A stretch of 64,000 bases of DNA from Gonocerus acuteangulatus (Eukaryota; Arthropoda; Insecta; Hemiptera; Coreidae): the NCBI GenBank assembly GCA_946811695.1, contig OX328123.1:156237376-156301375 (forward strand), written 5' to 3'. The translations under genes were made by a program, and so were the position numbers. The first letter of the stretch is position 1. The number at the start of each line of letters is the position of its first letter. Positions 11,101-23,742 of this stretch are shown one piece after another. A model generated the notes under the pieces. That model did not search any database. It worked only from the letters and a program-made list of their open reading frames with translations, and had not been told where the DNA came from.

Positions 11101-12827
11101 TAAAATTGCGTTGTAAAATTATCATTTTATCAACAACAAAAAATGAATTATTAAGAACCATTAATGTTAGTTACTGATGAAATTTGCAGAGGCACTAAAT
11201 AACATGACGGAAATTCGAAGATTTATGAAGTCACCTACTGATGAAGATCTGGCCGGGGCTGCAACTGCACTAATCCGCCTTCAAGATACTTACAAGATCG
11301 AAACATCTTCCCTAGCTAAAGGAGAGCTTAATGGCATTCAATATTCTACCCAGCTTTCTGGTCAGTATTTTTTTTTTTTTTTAATGTTGTATCAACAATT
11401 TGGCCGGGCTATCTTCAGGCTGCTACCCTTTTATAATGCCAACAGCATGTGGTTGGTCACCCATCCGGTTACTGGGAACCAGTGCATTCAACGTAGCTAT
11501 GGCCTTGGCTCTGGTCAGTGTTACCTAAAAAAAAAAAAATCTCAACTGTAATTTTACTTACAAAATCAATAATAATTAAGTTGTATGTTATTTTTTACTT
11601 TGATTGAATAAGAAGTTGACGTTTGCTCTCATAAAATACGATGATGGAGCAAACGTATACCTTTCCCATCTCAACCTTGCCATTGGTTCAGATATTAAGA
11701 AGCAAAAAATATTATTATAATGCAAAGCTTATATTTATTTTATCAATGTTTGATAGAAAAAAGTAATTTCTCATAGAAACTATCTGATGATGACTCTATT
11801 ATTAATTTTAATAAAAATTAATGTTTTAATGCTAGAGGAATCTACTATTTGATTTCACCTTCTACTGGTCAGGAAAGCAGCAGCTGAGTTTCAATGTGAA
11901 TTTCTAAAGAAATAAATTAGAGAAACACTCCTCTTTTATTTATTGCTTTTGTTTTTTCTGTCTTGTACCTTCTTTCTGTTCAGTAAGACAAGAAAGTCGG
12001 TGAGAAGTTGCAAATTGAGATAAAGTACCTCAAAATGTATCAATTTAAATTGTTTAATAAAAATTTATGGGATAAAATGTATAACTTTATCTATATTAAT
12101 TATAGAACATTACAACAAACAATTATATGTTTGGCGCCTCCAGCCCCTGTAGATGAAGATACCCCACCCCGGTAATAGCAGGATATTGTATTTGCTGCTG
12201 TGCTCAGCTAATGGCTAAGTTTTTCCTCTGTCAACTATTCACAAATTTATAAAATAAAAGTGGGTGAAGTGTTATCCGGTAGTTGCCTTTGGACTTAGGA
12301 CAAGAATTTTTTAATGGAAACGGGATACAGGCATTCAATACTCCTCGGAGTTCATGTGCAGTGACATCAGTGATACCCCATATTTGAGAAGTCAATGAAT
12401 AATTTATTTTTAGTCAAAACTCCATTTATCAAAATCGTAATATTATAAAACAAGAATTTAATGTATTATAAATGAAGATTATATTTTATTTTTTTACTAA
12501 TGAACACACGTTGTTAAGTCCTGCCCTACTTAACAAATGATGGGCTTGCAGCAATAAGGAGGCAGCTCCATTTTTGGGCATTTTGAGTTTAGAACATTAT
12601 GATGGATTTAAAAATTATCTCTATCTCCAGGTAAAATAAGGAAGTAGCTCTGTTCACTAATTCCATAATTCCTAGCTCGATTGGAGCAGCTCTACTATAG
12701 AACGTGGCGCAATAAGAAGGTGGCTACAAATCATTATACCTCATACTACCACTCTAAAAAAGGTAGGATGGGGTCCTTATCGACATACTTTCATAAGTAG
12801 GTGGCTATGTTATGATAAGAGATAGAA

Positions 12828-12866
<39 letters not shown>

Positions 12867-15800
12867 GAAACTAAATTTTAAAACGTTTTTGTTTTTTAAT
12901 TTGCCAAACATGTGAAAAGAGGAGCTGCTTCCTTATTGCTGCCCTCCCTTCAATTAATACATAACAAGCGAACAATTATTAAGCACTTTCCTTAACCTTG
13001 ATACATATTAATCAACAATGAGGCTTTTGATCACTCCAGAAATGCACTGACATGGATGGATGGATGGATGGATTGGGCTTTAGGGCAAACAGCTTTCAGA
13101 GCATCATTGCCCGATCTCATTTATGTCACACTCACGTTTTTATTTTCTCGGAAAACATATACTTATGGTTTACAGTTATTATTTTCTTGCTTTATTTTTT
13201 ATTTTTATTTTTTATTTATTTATTTATTTATTTATTTTTTTTTTTTTTTTTTTTTTATTTTTTTATTTTTTTTACTAGTATAGAAACTTCTATTTGAATG
13301 AATCGTATTTCTTTAGATATTCGCACTGACATGTAATCCCCCCTCTATTGAGTTTCTCAGTTTTAAGTTGTACGTTAAGTGTAATATTATTATATACATT
13401 TTTTTTTTCAGCTAGTGACTGCTTTGAACTTGGTCGTCAATCTTATAACAACCAGGATTTTTATCATACAGTACTATGGATGTCAGAAGCACTTACCAGG
13501 CATGAGACGGAATCAAACAAAACCGAAACGGCACGATGGGAAATCCTTGAATACTTGGCTTATTCAACTTATATGGAAGGTAGATGAAGCTTTTATCATT
13601 AACCGATGAATAGCCAGCAGAAAATGATTAAACTGAAGAAATAGTTCACTTGTATTTTAAATTTATCAATGGTTAGGTTTTATACTTAAGCGTGTTTCAT
13701 TTATTTTTATTTGGAGGAAATCTGCTTATGAAGTCGAAGCTTAAGACTTGATTTGTAAGCCCTGATGGGAAATGCTGATGTTTCATAACCCCAGTAGTCT
13801 TTAAAAAAGGCTTGCTTTATATAAATTCATATATTTATGGAGGTTTTGGGTCACTAATATTTTGATCAAATTAGGCATAAAAATACTGTTGTTTTTTTTT
13901 GGGGGGGGGGCAAAATATGTGCTTAGAAAATCTGAGCACTAACAGTTTTATCTTAATACGTTTCCAAGTATTTTGAAGTGGAGAATCGATTAAAACCAAA
14001 GCACTATATTTAACCATTTTTGACAAAATTGGGAACAAATATTTGTTTTTATTTTGAGCAAGAAAAAACATCACACTGACTCAAAACTTTTTTCATATGT
14101 CTAACATTCATCAATAGTATTATATAAACATTTTGTTTACGCTTGGAGTAATAGAAGTATTACGGTCATAAGCTCTTTTCGATTTTGTATACATTTTCTT
14201 AGGTCTTGAAAAAAGGTTTCATGATAAATTGACTTAGTTCATCAATCGAATGCCTTATACAGTTCCCACAAAGAAAGTTCAACATACATTTCGATTGGAT
14301 CGTCTTAGTCTAAGGGTACGTTCATGGTGAGGATTCATTCTGCGATGCTACTACGATATCTACTCCCATGAGCGCTGCCCCGATGTATTCTACATCGATG
14401 GAGGGTGTTCATGCTGACTCACCATTGCATTGGTTCTTGATGGGAGTAAAGTAACCTTCAACAGTGAATTAGCTTTTGTTTATGAAAAAGCTCTGCTTAT
14501 GTTAGTGCGAAAAAATGAACCTTTACAATTAGTTCGCGATGTTCCTGACAAAGAAAAAGGGATTGGTTTCTTACTCGGAAAAATTAATGGAATCCTATTA
14601 ATTTTAGCGAGTTGGATAGACTAGAGTCGCTTAAATTAATATAATTCTATTAATTGCGAGTTGGATTGGCCAGAGTTTTCTTATATCTTCTTGAGCGAGT
14701 GGAGCGTAGCGTAGCGAGCGGAAAGGCATATCATATATTGCTTAATAAATGTAAAAGATCCAAAAAAGAGAGAGAGAAAAGGAATAAAATATGTTTCTTT
14801 ACAAATATCGTTGTTTGTTATCCTTCATAACCTGCAAAACAGTCAACTTTAATGCTTAATAACTTTTTTCATAGTTGAGAGAATTGATTTTGATCGTATT
14901 AACCTTTTTATTAATAAATATTACTTGCCATTATCTAGTATGAATTATAACCGTAGATAACGAGTCAAGTAGTAAAAGATAACCAGCAAAGAACCTGTAA
15001 GCTAATCAGTAAGCTTATCAGCGAGTACGAGTAACTGTTATAAATCACTTAACTAAATAAATACTTCAAAAGTAACTGGATGTGGTCTTCGCAAAAAGAC
15101 CCAATTTTATTTCATCTCGACAACGAAATAACCAAAAAAGAATAATCACACAAGATGAAGTAATGAGAGAGGGTAGGTGACCTGCGCACTAGAGTCCTTT
15201 TGAAGGAACCAATCACAGTCAGGCCCACATCGTAGCTTCCCTCCTCACTGCGAGGAGAAAACAAAATATTTGTTCTTCCCCGCGGTCACTGCGGGGGTGC
15301 GAGAATAGCATCGGAAGTAAGGATTCTCACTATGAACACTCCCACCTTAATACATGTGTTTGTTTTACTTCGGGGCAGCGCTCATCAGAATATCTCAGAG
15401 CCGGGCCCAGGACCAGATCACGGGCCCCCACATCTCAGAGCCAGAATAAAAGTGCTAGTACTTTGCTATAGGACTTTGGGCATTTAAAAAATTATTTTCA
15501 TCTTGAGTTTTGAGCGAAATGAGAATAAAAGCCGACAATCGGTGCAGCAAAGGTCACTTTCCGTACTTGTAGTTTTATTACGACTCCTAATGAAATATAC
15601 TATTCTGGGACTGCACTTGTTTTGGCGTTCATGTACATTAAAAAAAATATAGATCCAATTCCAATAAATATAGGCTACGCTCGTCTATATTTCTAAACTC
15701 CATTCTTTTTACAAGCTCATAACCTATACACTTTTTTGCAAATAGCGAGGATCGGCCCAGGCCCGGGACAACTGTACCCGGTTGTCCCCCCCCCCCCATG

Positions 15801-16756
15801 TGGCGGCCCTGCTAAGAATACGGCATTCAAGTTTACAGTGTTTTAAACACAATGGAAACCACTATGGTATGCGTGTGTTGTTTTCTTCTAATCTAACCTT
15901 TCATAACCACGCCAAATATAGGCATAATATGAAAAGGCACTAAGATGACGCAGTTCCTCCGATTTGGACGTTTCTTGTTTCAACGTTAATTTATTGCAGG
16001 AACATGACAATATGAGTGTGTTCAGGTAAAAAAAATAGTATGTATCTTTTGGCAAGCATGGTTGGGCACAAATCAACTAAATGATTGACAAATTGATTAA
16101 ATTTTACACATGCCTAATCAATCATGGGATAAAATAGTATGAGGATTGTTTATGATTTAACTATTTTTATTAGTCACAACACAAGTTAATCATTAGTCAT
16201 ATATAATATTGATCACTACACACATGTGAAATTAATCATCTGTTAGTCGTCAATCATTATAGTCTGTACTAATAATTCACATGACTAATATTGTAAATAC
16301 TTTTAGAATTAGACTAATATCAACTTGTTTGTTTTATATATATACGTTTGGAGCTAAGGAAGGATTAGAATAAAATATTTTATTTATAGGCATGAAAGGT
16401 TTTGGGAACATTGTATATTTTTCTTAATATCTCGAAAACGGTTGAAAATCTTGGTATGCGAAAGGCTACCATTCGAAAGCTTACTAAATGCTCTACAAAA
16501 AAGATTCTGAAGCAATTTTCGATTAAGCGATGTCAATCGGAGAAATAAGTGCTTAAAACTTCAAATGTGTTTGTTTTCTTCTTTTGAACAGGTTTTTGTA
16601 TTTGTTTAAATCACCTTTTAATTCTTTTTTCCTTTTTAGCACTTTCCTCCGAAGGAAAGTAGCTATTGAGGTTGCACTCGTGACGGAATTTTTGAAAAAT
16701 TTCTTCGAATCTTTATCGATCCTACCAAGTAGATACCAAAAATGACCCCAGTTAAA

Positions 16757-16829
<73 letters not shown>

Positions 16830-18398
16830 TATATGTGTCCGTTATACGATACCAGCCAGAGTTTTTGTTTCTTCCCCAAGAAACTTGGTATGTAGTATTC
16901 CCCAATCAAATGACTGAACGAGTTCGTTAACCAACAAAATAAGTCAATCCGAAGAGGGGGTTTACTCCGGAGCCAAAGTAGTTATTTGCCAATACCAGTC
17001 GTAATTTTTGTTATATTTCAACAAAACTCGGTATTCGTTCTGGTCAACTAAAGAGAAAAATGTGTTGTAAAAATAAACTAATTCGGTTTATTAGGAGGGG
17101 GGGGGGGTTTACTCCAGACCCAAATTACTTATTTGCTCATACCGGTCGTAATTTCTGCTGTATTGTAACTAATCGCGGTATATCTCTTGGGTATCTAATA
17201 AGGAAGAAGTGTTGTAAAAATGAACTAAATCGGTCTATCGGAAGGGGGGGATTTACTTTGTACTATGTTTCAATTGAATTGAAACTGGTGTTATTTATGT
17301 TTTTATTTTATTTATCTATATAGGTTATTTTAAGCAAATTATTCAGGAATGCACTCGACACTACCCAATTCTGAGGAAAGTGCTTAGTTATGCAGCTCCT
17401 GCATGACGGACTTTTTTTAGATTGCATTTATCTGTAAAATTAGTATTATGGTAAAAGAAAATAAGAAACAGTAAGCAGTGTGTTTTTAGAGCGAACCCTG
17501 ACAAGGCCAGGGAGTCATTTTTCTGTCAGGTAGAGGAGGTATGTACCCTTACAACCGTGACCTTTTGGGGGTCATAAATTATTTCATGAAAGGTCTAACC
17601 AAAATTATAACCGTTTCAACCAAAATTATAACCCTTGACCAACCTTTCCAAATGACATTTGGGATAAGAACCGAACCGCGCTATGATGATCCAGTTCCTG
17701 CGAGTCAGACTTTTTTTTTACTCAAATCAAAAATACCATATTTTCATATGAAGTATTAGTATTTTTAATTATTATTTGAAAAAATATTTTTTAAAGTAAT
17801 TGCTAGAAATAAAAAAATTATTTTAATTCAATAATACTTACTTTTCGCGTGATTCCTCCCTCCCTCTATAGGAAGAAAACCCGCTTATAAAGGAGCTGTG
17901 CTTGTGGTCCGAAGTGCAAACAAGAAAATTGTACGTTTCAAAACCCATAGATCTCGAATATAACGATGGTTCAAATTTTTGTATAAATATTTTTGGATGG
18001 AACGGCATTTTTCTCCAGCGGTGATACTCCTCCTCACTTCTTCCTGGAATATTTCGATGGGTTCATCTCCATCTTTGTCAGCCAGGTCATTGTTGTTGAC
18101 AACAATCATCCCAGCGACGAAAAACAAACATCAAACTATATTTATATTTGTCTTTTCGCGGTCCTGACAGTTCAAAAATGGCCCGTGTTTGATGAAATTT
18201 GGTACAAACATCTTTCGCCTAATTTGAAAGGTCATTTTTACTTTGAGGTCATCCCCCCCCCCCGAATTGTGTCGTTTTTAGCACTTTCCTCCGAAGGAAA
18301 GTAGCTATTGAGGTTGGACTCATGACGGAATTTTTGAAAAATTTCTTCAAATCTTTATCGATCCTACCTAGTAGACACCGAAAATGACCCCCGTTAAA

Positions 18399-18465
<67 letters not shown>

Positions 18466-21400
18466 TGTTAACACGATAGCGGCCAGAGTTTTTGTTTTTT
18501 TGTCACGAAACTTGGTATATAGCATTCAATTAGCAAACGATTGAACGAGTTCGTTAACCACCAAAGTCGGTCCACCGGAAGGGAGGGTTTACCCCGAACC
18601 CAAAACACTAATTTGACTATGTCAGCCGTAATATTTGTTATATTTCAACGAAACTTGGTATTCGTAGTGGTAATATAGAGAGAAAAGTGAGATATAAAAA
18701 TGAACTAAATCGGTTCATTAGAAGGGGGAGGGGGGTTTACTCCGGACCAACAATACCAATTCGCCACTACCAGCCGTGATTTTTGGTATATTTCGACGAA
18801 ACTCGGTATTCGTAGTGGTAATCCACAGGTAAATATGTGTTGTAAAAATGAACTAAATCGGTTCATTAGAAGGGGGAGGGGGGTTTACTCCGGACCAACA
18901 ATACCAATTCGCCACTACCAGCCGTGATTTTTGGTATATTTCGACGAAACTCGGTATTCGTAGTGGTAATCCACAGGTAAATATGTGTTGTAAAAATAAA
19001 CTAAATCGGTTTTTTAGGAGAGGGGATTTACTCCGAACCCAAATTCCTAATATACCGGTCGTAACCTCATACCGGTCGTAATTTCTGCTGTATTGCAACG
19101 AAACGCGGTATACGTCATGGGTAACTCATGAGAAAGAAGTGTTGTAAAAATGAGCTGAATCGGTCAATCGGAAAGCGGGGTTTTAATTTGTAATATATTT
19201 CAATAGAAAAGCCCGCCAGACGTAGGTTCACAAAGCCGCCGCAAGGAGCGCTTTCTACCACTAGAGTGACTGTATCCTGTTTCTGCGTTAGATCAAAATA
19301 CGTTAATATGAGTTTTTTTTATATTTATTACGTAGTGTAATAGGTACCATGTGTAAACATAACTCTGGAAGCAAATTAATAATTGATCAGTTACTCATTA
19401 CAAATTTAAAAGAGAACTATTCATGTTTTTATTTTATTTATGTAGGATATTTTAAGCAAATTGTTCTGGAAAGCAGTCTACACTACCCAAATTCTGAGGA
19501 AAGTGCTTAGTTATGCAGCTCCTGCGTGACGGCCTTTTATAAAGTGTGTTTTATTACAATTTCTATTTTTAATTTGTTTAACTCAACATATTTTATTAAC
19601 CAAAAGAAATTTATAGATAATAAAAATATCACAATAATGTAAAAAAAACAACTCTATATTATTTTGAGTTTCGTAAAACAAAGGTAAAATAATCACTAAG
19701 ACAAAAAGATTATTGCAGACAAAAAGGTCCTCCTGGAGTGCATTCCTTGTACGACCAATGTTTACAGTCGCACCTACTGAAGGCATTTTGTATTTACTCC
19801 TGATAAATGGCAAACTTGGTGGGTGATGATGTGTGTTGGAAGACCATTGGCCTTTAGGATGTTGAGAGAAGTCAGGATTTGCTTGCAAGGTGAAATTTGA
19901 TATCTGATAGGGCAAGGGTTCCATTTAACGAATTTCTGACAGTATTGAGGATTTGGTGTGTGGGATGAGAGGAATGGTAATGGAAGAGCCTTCCAGAATA
20001 GGTCAGTTTGGTATATCATTGAGTGGATATGGAGATTTCAGGATTTCTTGTAAGGACCAAGTCAAGAAGCTGTCTTTAATTTTTAAAACACATTTATCAA
20101 ATGCATTATTCATCCTCGTCCAGGTATAAAATCTTTCCTTTCATTTAATCTTTATATAAATTAGTATTAACTCTGCAAAAATAAAATGCATTTTCATAAA
20201 AAAAAAAGTCCGACTCGCAGGAACTGCGTCGGACGGAAGTGGAGTAGATTAGGCATCACAAATAACAGGAAACTGACAGTAGCCAACTTACACAGAAGCG
20301 GATAATTCTTAATCCTCATTCTTGAGGAAGGCTGAATAAGTCAATACAATTATGTACTAAAAACGTACTCACTCTAATAATACTGCTCAGCAGGCTCTAT
20401 TCCAAACAACCGAAAATTTGTGTCATTTTAAGTTCCTTGTTTTACTAGCAAATTCGTTTCACTGTAATAATCAACTGTAAATATGTGCTTCATGGCAAAT
20501 AAAAGTTCATTTTCTCGTGGGTTAAATCTTTCAATAGGAGACCCGATGGCCGTGAGGGTTAAGGCGTGAGCACTTAACCCTCTGAGCCAAAGGTCGTGGG
20601 TTCGATTCCCACTAGGGGTGGTGGCTTTTCTTTAGAAAAAAGAAAAGGCATCAGCCCTATCCCGGCTAGAAAATGGTGGTAACCTATAGATAACCCGTCC
20701 TAAAATTCTTAGTTAATAATAAAAAATTCCTAGTTAACATTTAAATTAAAATCTTTCAATAAAATAATAAATAATGATAACTTCAGTTGTAGCAGGAGGA
20801 AGGTTATATATATAGGAGAATTCAAAACAAACCTATGTATACGCCATCATGGTTAGCCACAGCCATCTTGATTTCCAGAGCTATTCCAAACGTATTACCT
20901 ATGCCTTTCACCGTTTCTTAGCTTATTTTAATACAATACTAATTTCACTGATAAATGCAATTTAAAACAAAAAACATCCAATTAAAAAGTGAGATAAACA
21001 AATAGAAAACCCCTTTCAAAACAACAAAACAAACACTTTTTAAGTTTTAAGCGCTTATATCTCTGATTGACGTTGTCCCATCGAATAATGCTTCAGAACC
21101 TTTTTTGTAAAGAAAGCATTCGAATGGTTGCCTTCCACTTACCACGATTTCCCAACCGTTATCGAGATATTTACGAAAAATGTATGAAGATCCGAAAACT
21201 TTTCATGTCTATTAATAAAAATTTTTTTTTCGCATACTTCCTTAACTCCAAATATAACCAAAATGTAAACATCTCAGCTGGGATTAATTTCCAAGATGTA
21301 GAAAAAATTTCAATTGAATCCCGCGATTTTAAGTACCCTCAATAAAATAATGACATGCGAAAACATTGATTCCACTTTTCTCAAAAACGGTTACAGATAT

Positions 21401-21645
21401 CGTCTTAAAAATGGTTTCATTCGTTTTCCTATGTTAAGAAACCTATAAAAGAAGTACCTGCAAGCATGTGAACTCAAAAACGTAAGCGTTACGATTTTTT
21501 TTTTGCGCGAATTTCGCCCCAAACGACATCTTCCTTTGGGCGGATTCTGCTGGCTAACGAACTTGACCTTTCAAATTATAAGACAGATTTTTGTACCAAA
21601 TTTCATCAAAATCGGACCATTTTTGAGCCGTCAGGAGCGCGAACA

Positions 21646-21705
<60 letters not shown>

Positions 21706-23691
21706 AATTTGAACCACCTATATTTTCGTGATCTATGGGGTCTGAAACGAGAAAGTTTCTGGTCGGCACGTCCGGATCGCGCCGTGAGGTGAACCTCATA
21801 AGCGGGTTCTCCCTATGGAGATAGGGAGTAACCGCGCTAAAATGTAGTTTTATTAACTCATTGGAGACTGATACTTTCGTGACGAGTTTTCATGTCCCGT
21901 GGCCTGATTTTTATGAAAACAATGTTCTATTAGTTATGAACTTTTTAGAGCACAAAGGGTTTAATAAAGGGGCTGGCATGCCCCTAGGCCTGATAGCAAC
22001 TTTTGAGGGCAATTTCTTCGCTTCTAGACTGAAAGCCACCGCTGTGACAGCTTATTCCAATATTTAGTATATGTTATGTAAGCTCTAGTCACCTTTGTAT
22101 CCACAAGTGTTCATTAAAAATTAACTTTAGGCCTATTGAATCGGGATTTGCACTGCACCCGTTCCCTTTGGGTAGTTAGGTTCCCTCCTAAGGTTTAAAA
22201 TACCACATGATCGAAACCTGACAACATCTATGCTCATAATCTAATTATAATTATCAATCCATCTTGTGGGATGCTCTATATTTAACCTTTACATTTTATG
22301 ATTAGGCTTAAAGATATATATGTAAAATTTAAATTTTTAATTTTTTTTTTCTCATTACTGACATTGTTTCAAAGTATATCTTTATTTCTCCAGGAAATGT
22401 ACTTGGAGCTCTAGAAATGACGGATGAACTCCTTGAGATTTTTCCAAGTCATCCTCGAGCGAAGGGTAATAAAGTCTATTACTTGAATGCAATCGAAAAA
22501 GGAGTCGCCAAGAATAATTCAGAGGTATTATGAGAAAATATCTTGATAACAGCTCTAAATTTATTTTGAGATTACATCTATTCGTACTAAAAGGATACAA
22601 TTTTTTTATGCAACCTTAACAAATTGTTTTATTTTTATTTTTTAGCAGTGTTCATTGGAATCTTCTGCTCAATTTCATTCCAAAAAATACACTACTTCTT
22701 AACCTATTTTTAGGACTTAATGTCTCTAATTTTGTTTCTATTTGTCTCTTTCAACTGTTTTACCCTCATATCTTGATAAGTATTTAAAAACTACTGCCAA
22801 TTGTATACGTTGTTTTCAAATTATTTCTGAATTACTACCTTCAAACATATCATGATAGTCATAGCCTAATAATGATAATCATGGTATGATAGTCTTAACC
22901 CAAGGCATGGGCATATATAAAAAATAATTTTGGGGGGGCTGGGAAAATTTCAGGGCGGGGTGTACCATTTCCGGGGTATGGAATACTAACAATCTAGAAC
23001 TTGGAATAGTTTTAGCCAACTAAAACGCTATTACACCCAAAATAAGATACTTTTTATGAACTAAGTGATCTTATTTATTTTTAAGGGGTTTATGGCACAT
23101 TTTTACTGATCAAATCAAAATTTCGGGGGGGGGGGGAGCTGCAGCCCCCCTTATATACGCCCATGACCCAAGGTTGTTTAGTATTCTGATCAGTTTTGAT
23201 GACCTGTTTTCAATATCAAAAACATCTCATGTAAATATCCGCCACATAAAAATGATGTTATGTAAAGAGTTTATTGGCTAATATTTTGGAAAGATTTAAC
23301 AACAAAATTTGTGCTTATGATGATATCTTGTTCATTTGCTGTAACTGGATGGCAATATCAATTCAACTTTCAATGTTTGATAGCTTTAACAAAATTAAAT
23401 GAGATGCTATTGAAGAATTTTGTGCAGCACTCACAAATATTAAGTAAAACAATTAACCAATTTATGACATTATTCAAAATAACATAGATCACAGGGGTAT
23501 CCCCTTGGTCTAGTGGCTAACGCCTTAGATTCTCATGCGGGAGATGGTGGGTTCAAGTCCCATCGTCGGCAGGAATTTTCTCATCTCACGGCTCGTTGAG
23601 AAAATTTCTCGCTGCACCAGGGATGTCGGCACTAATGGCCCAGAAGTTGGTGCGCCGTACAAAAAAAAAACAAAAAAAAAGTGTTTGTGTT

Positions 23692-23742
<51 letters not shown>

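Larger units (their letters stand above)
5135..11189 (+). other. P4HA intron with transposon remnants and a minisatellite
   Basis: 6.05-kb intron, GTAATC...TTTGCAG. Holds a large inverted repeat, a Penelope-like fragment, a DUF4817 transposon remnant, a TIR element with TSD, a family R repeat, the 37-bp minisatellite and a LINE tail. 9506-9999 has nothing I recognise. Confidence 0.85.

Noticed and set aside
13052..13297. Open frames over the T-rich tract
   Set aside because: Products are Phe/Leu/Tyr strings from low-complexity DNA.
16553..16930. Tyr-Ile frames over (TA)n runs (also at 21503, 23525, 40856, 50468)
   Set aside because: Any TA microsatellite is open in every frame; no gene.
20538..20625. 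Possible tRNA gene with boxes A and B
   Set aside because: Acceptor stem does not pair and the same head recurs with a common body: a SINE.
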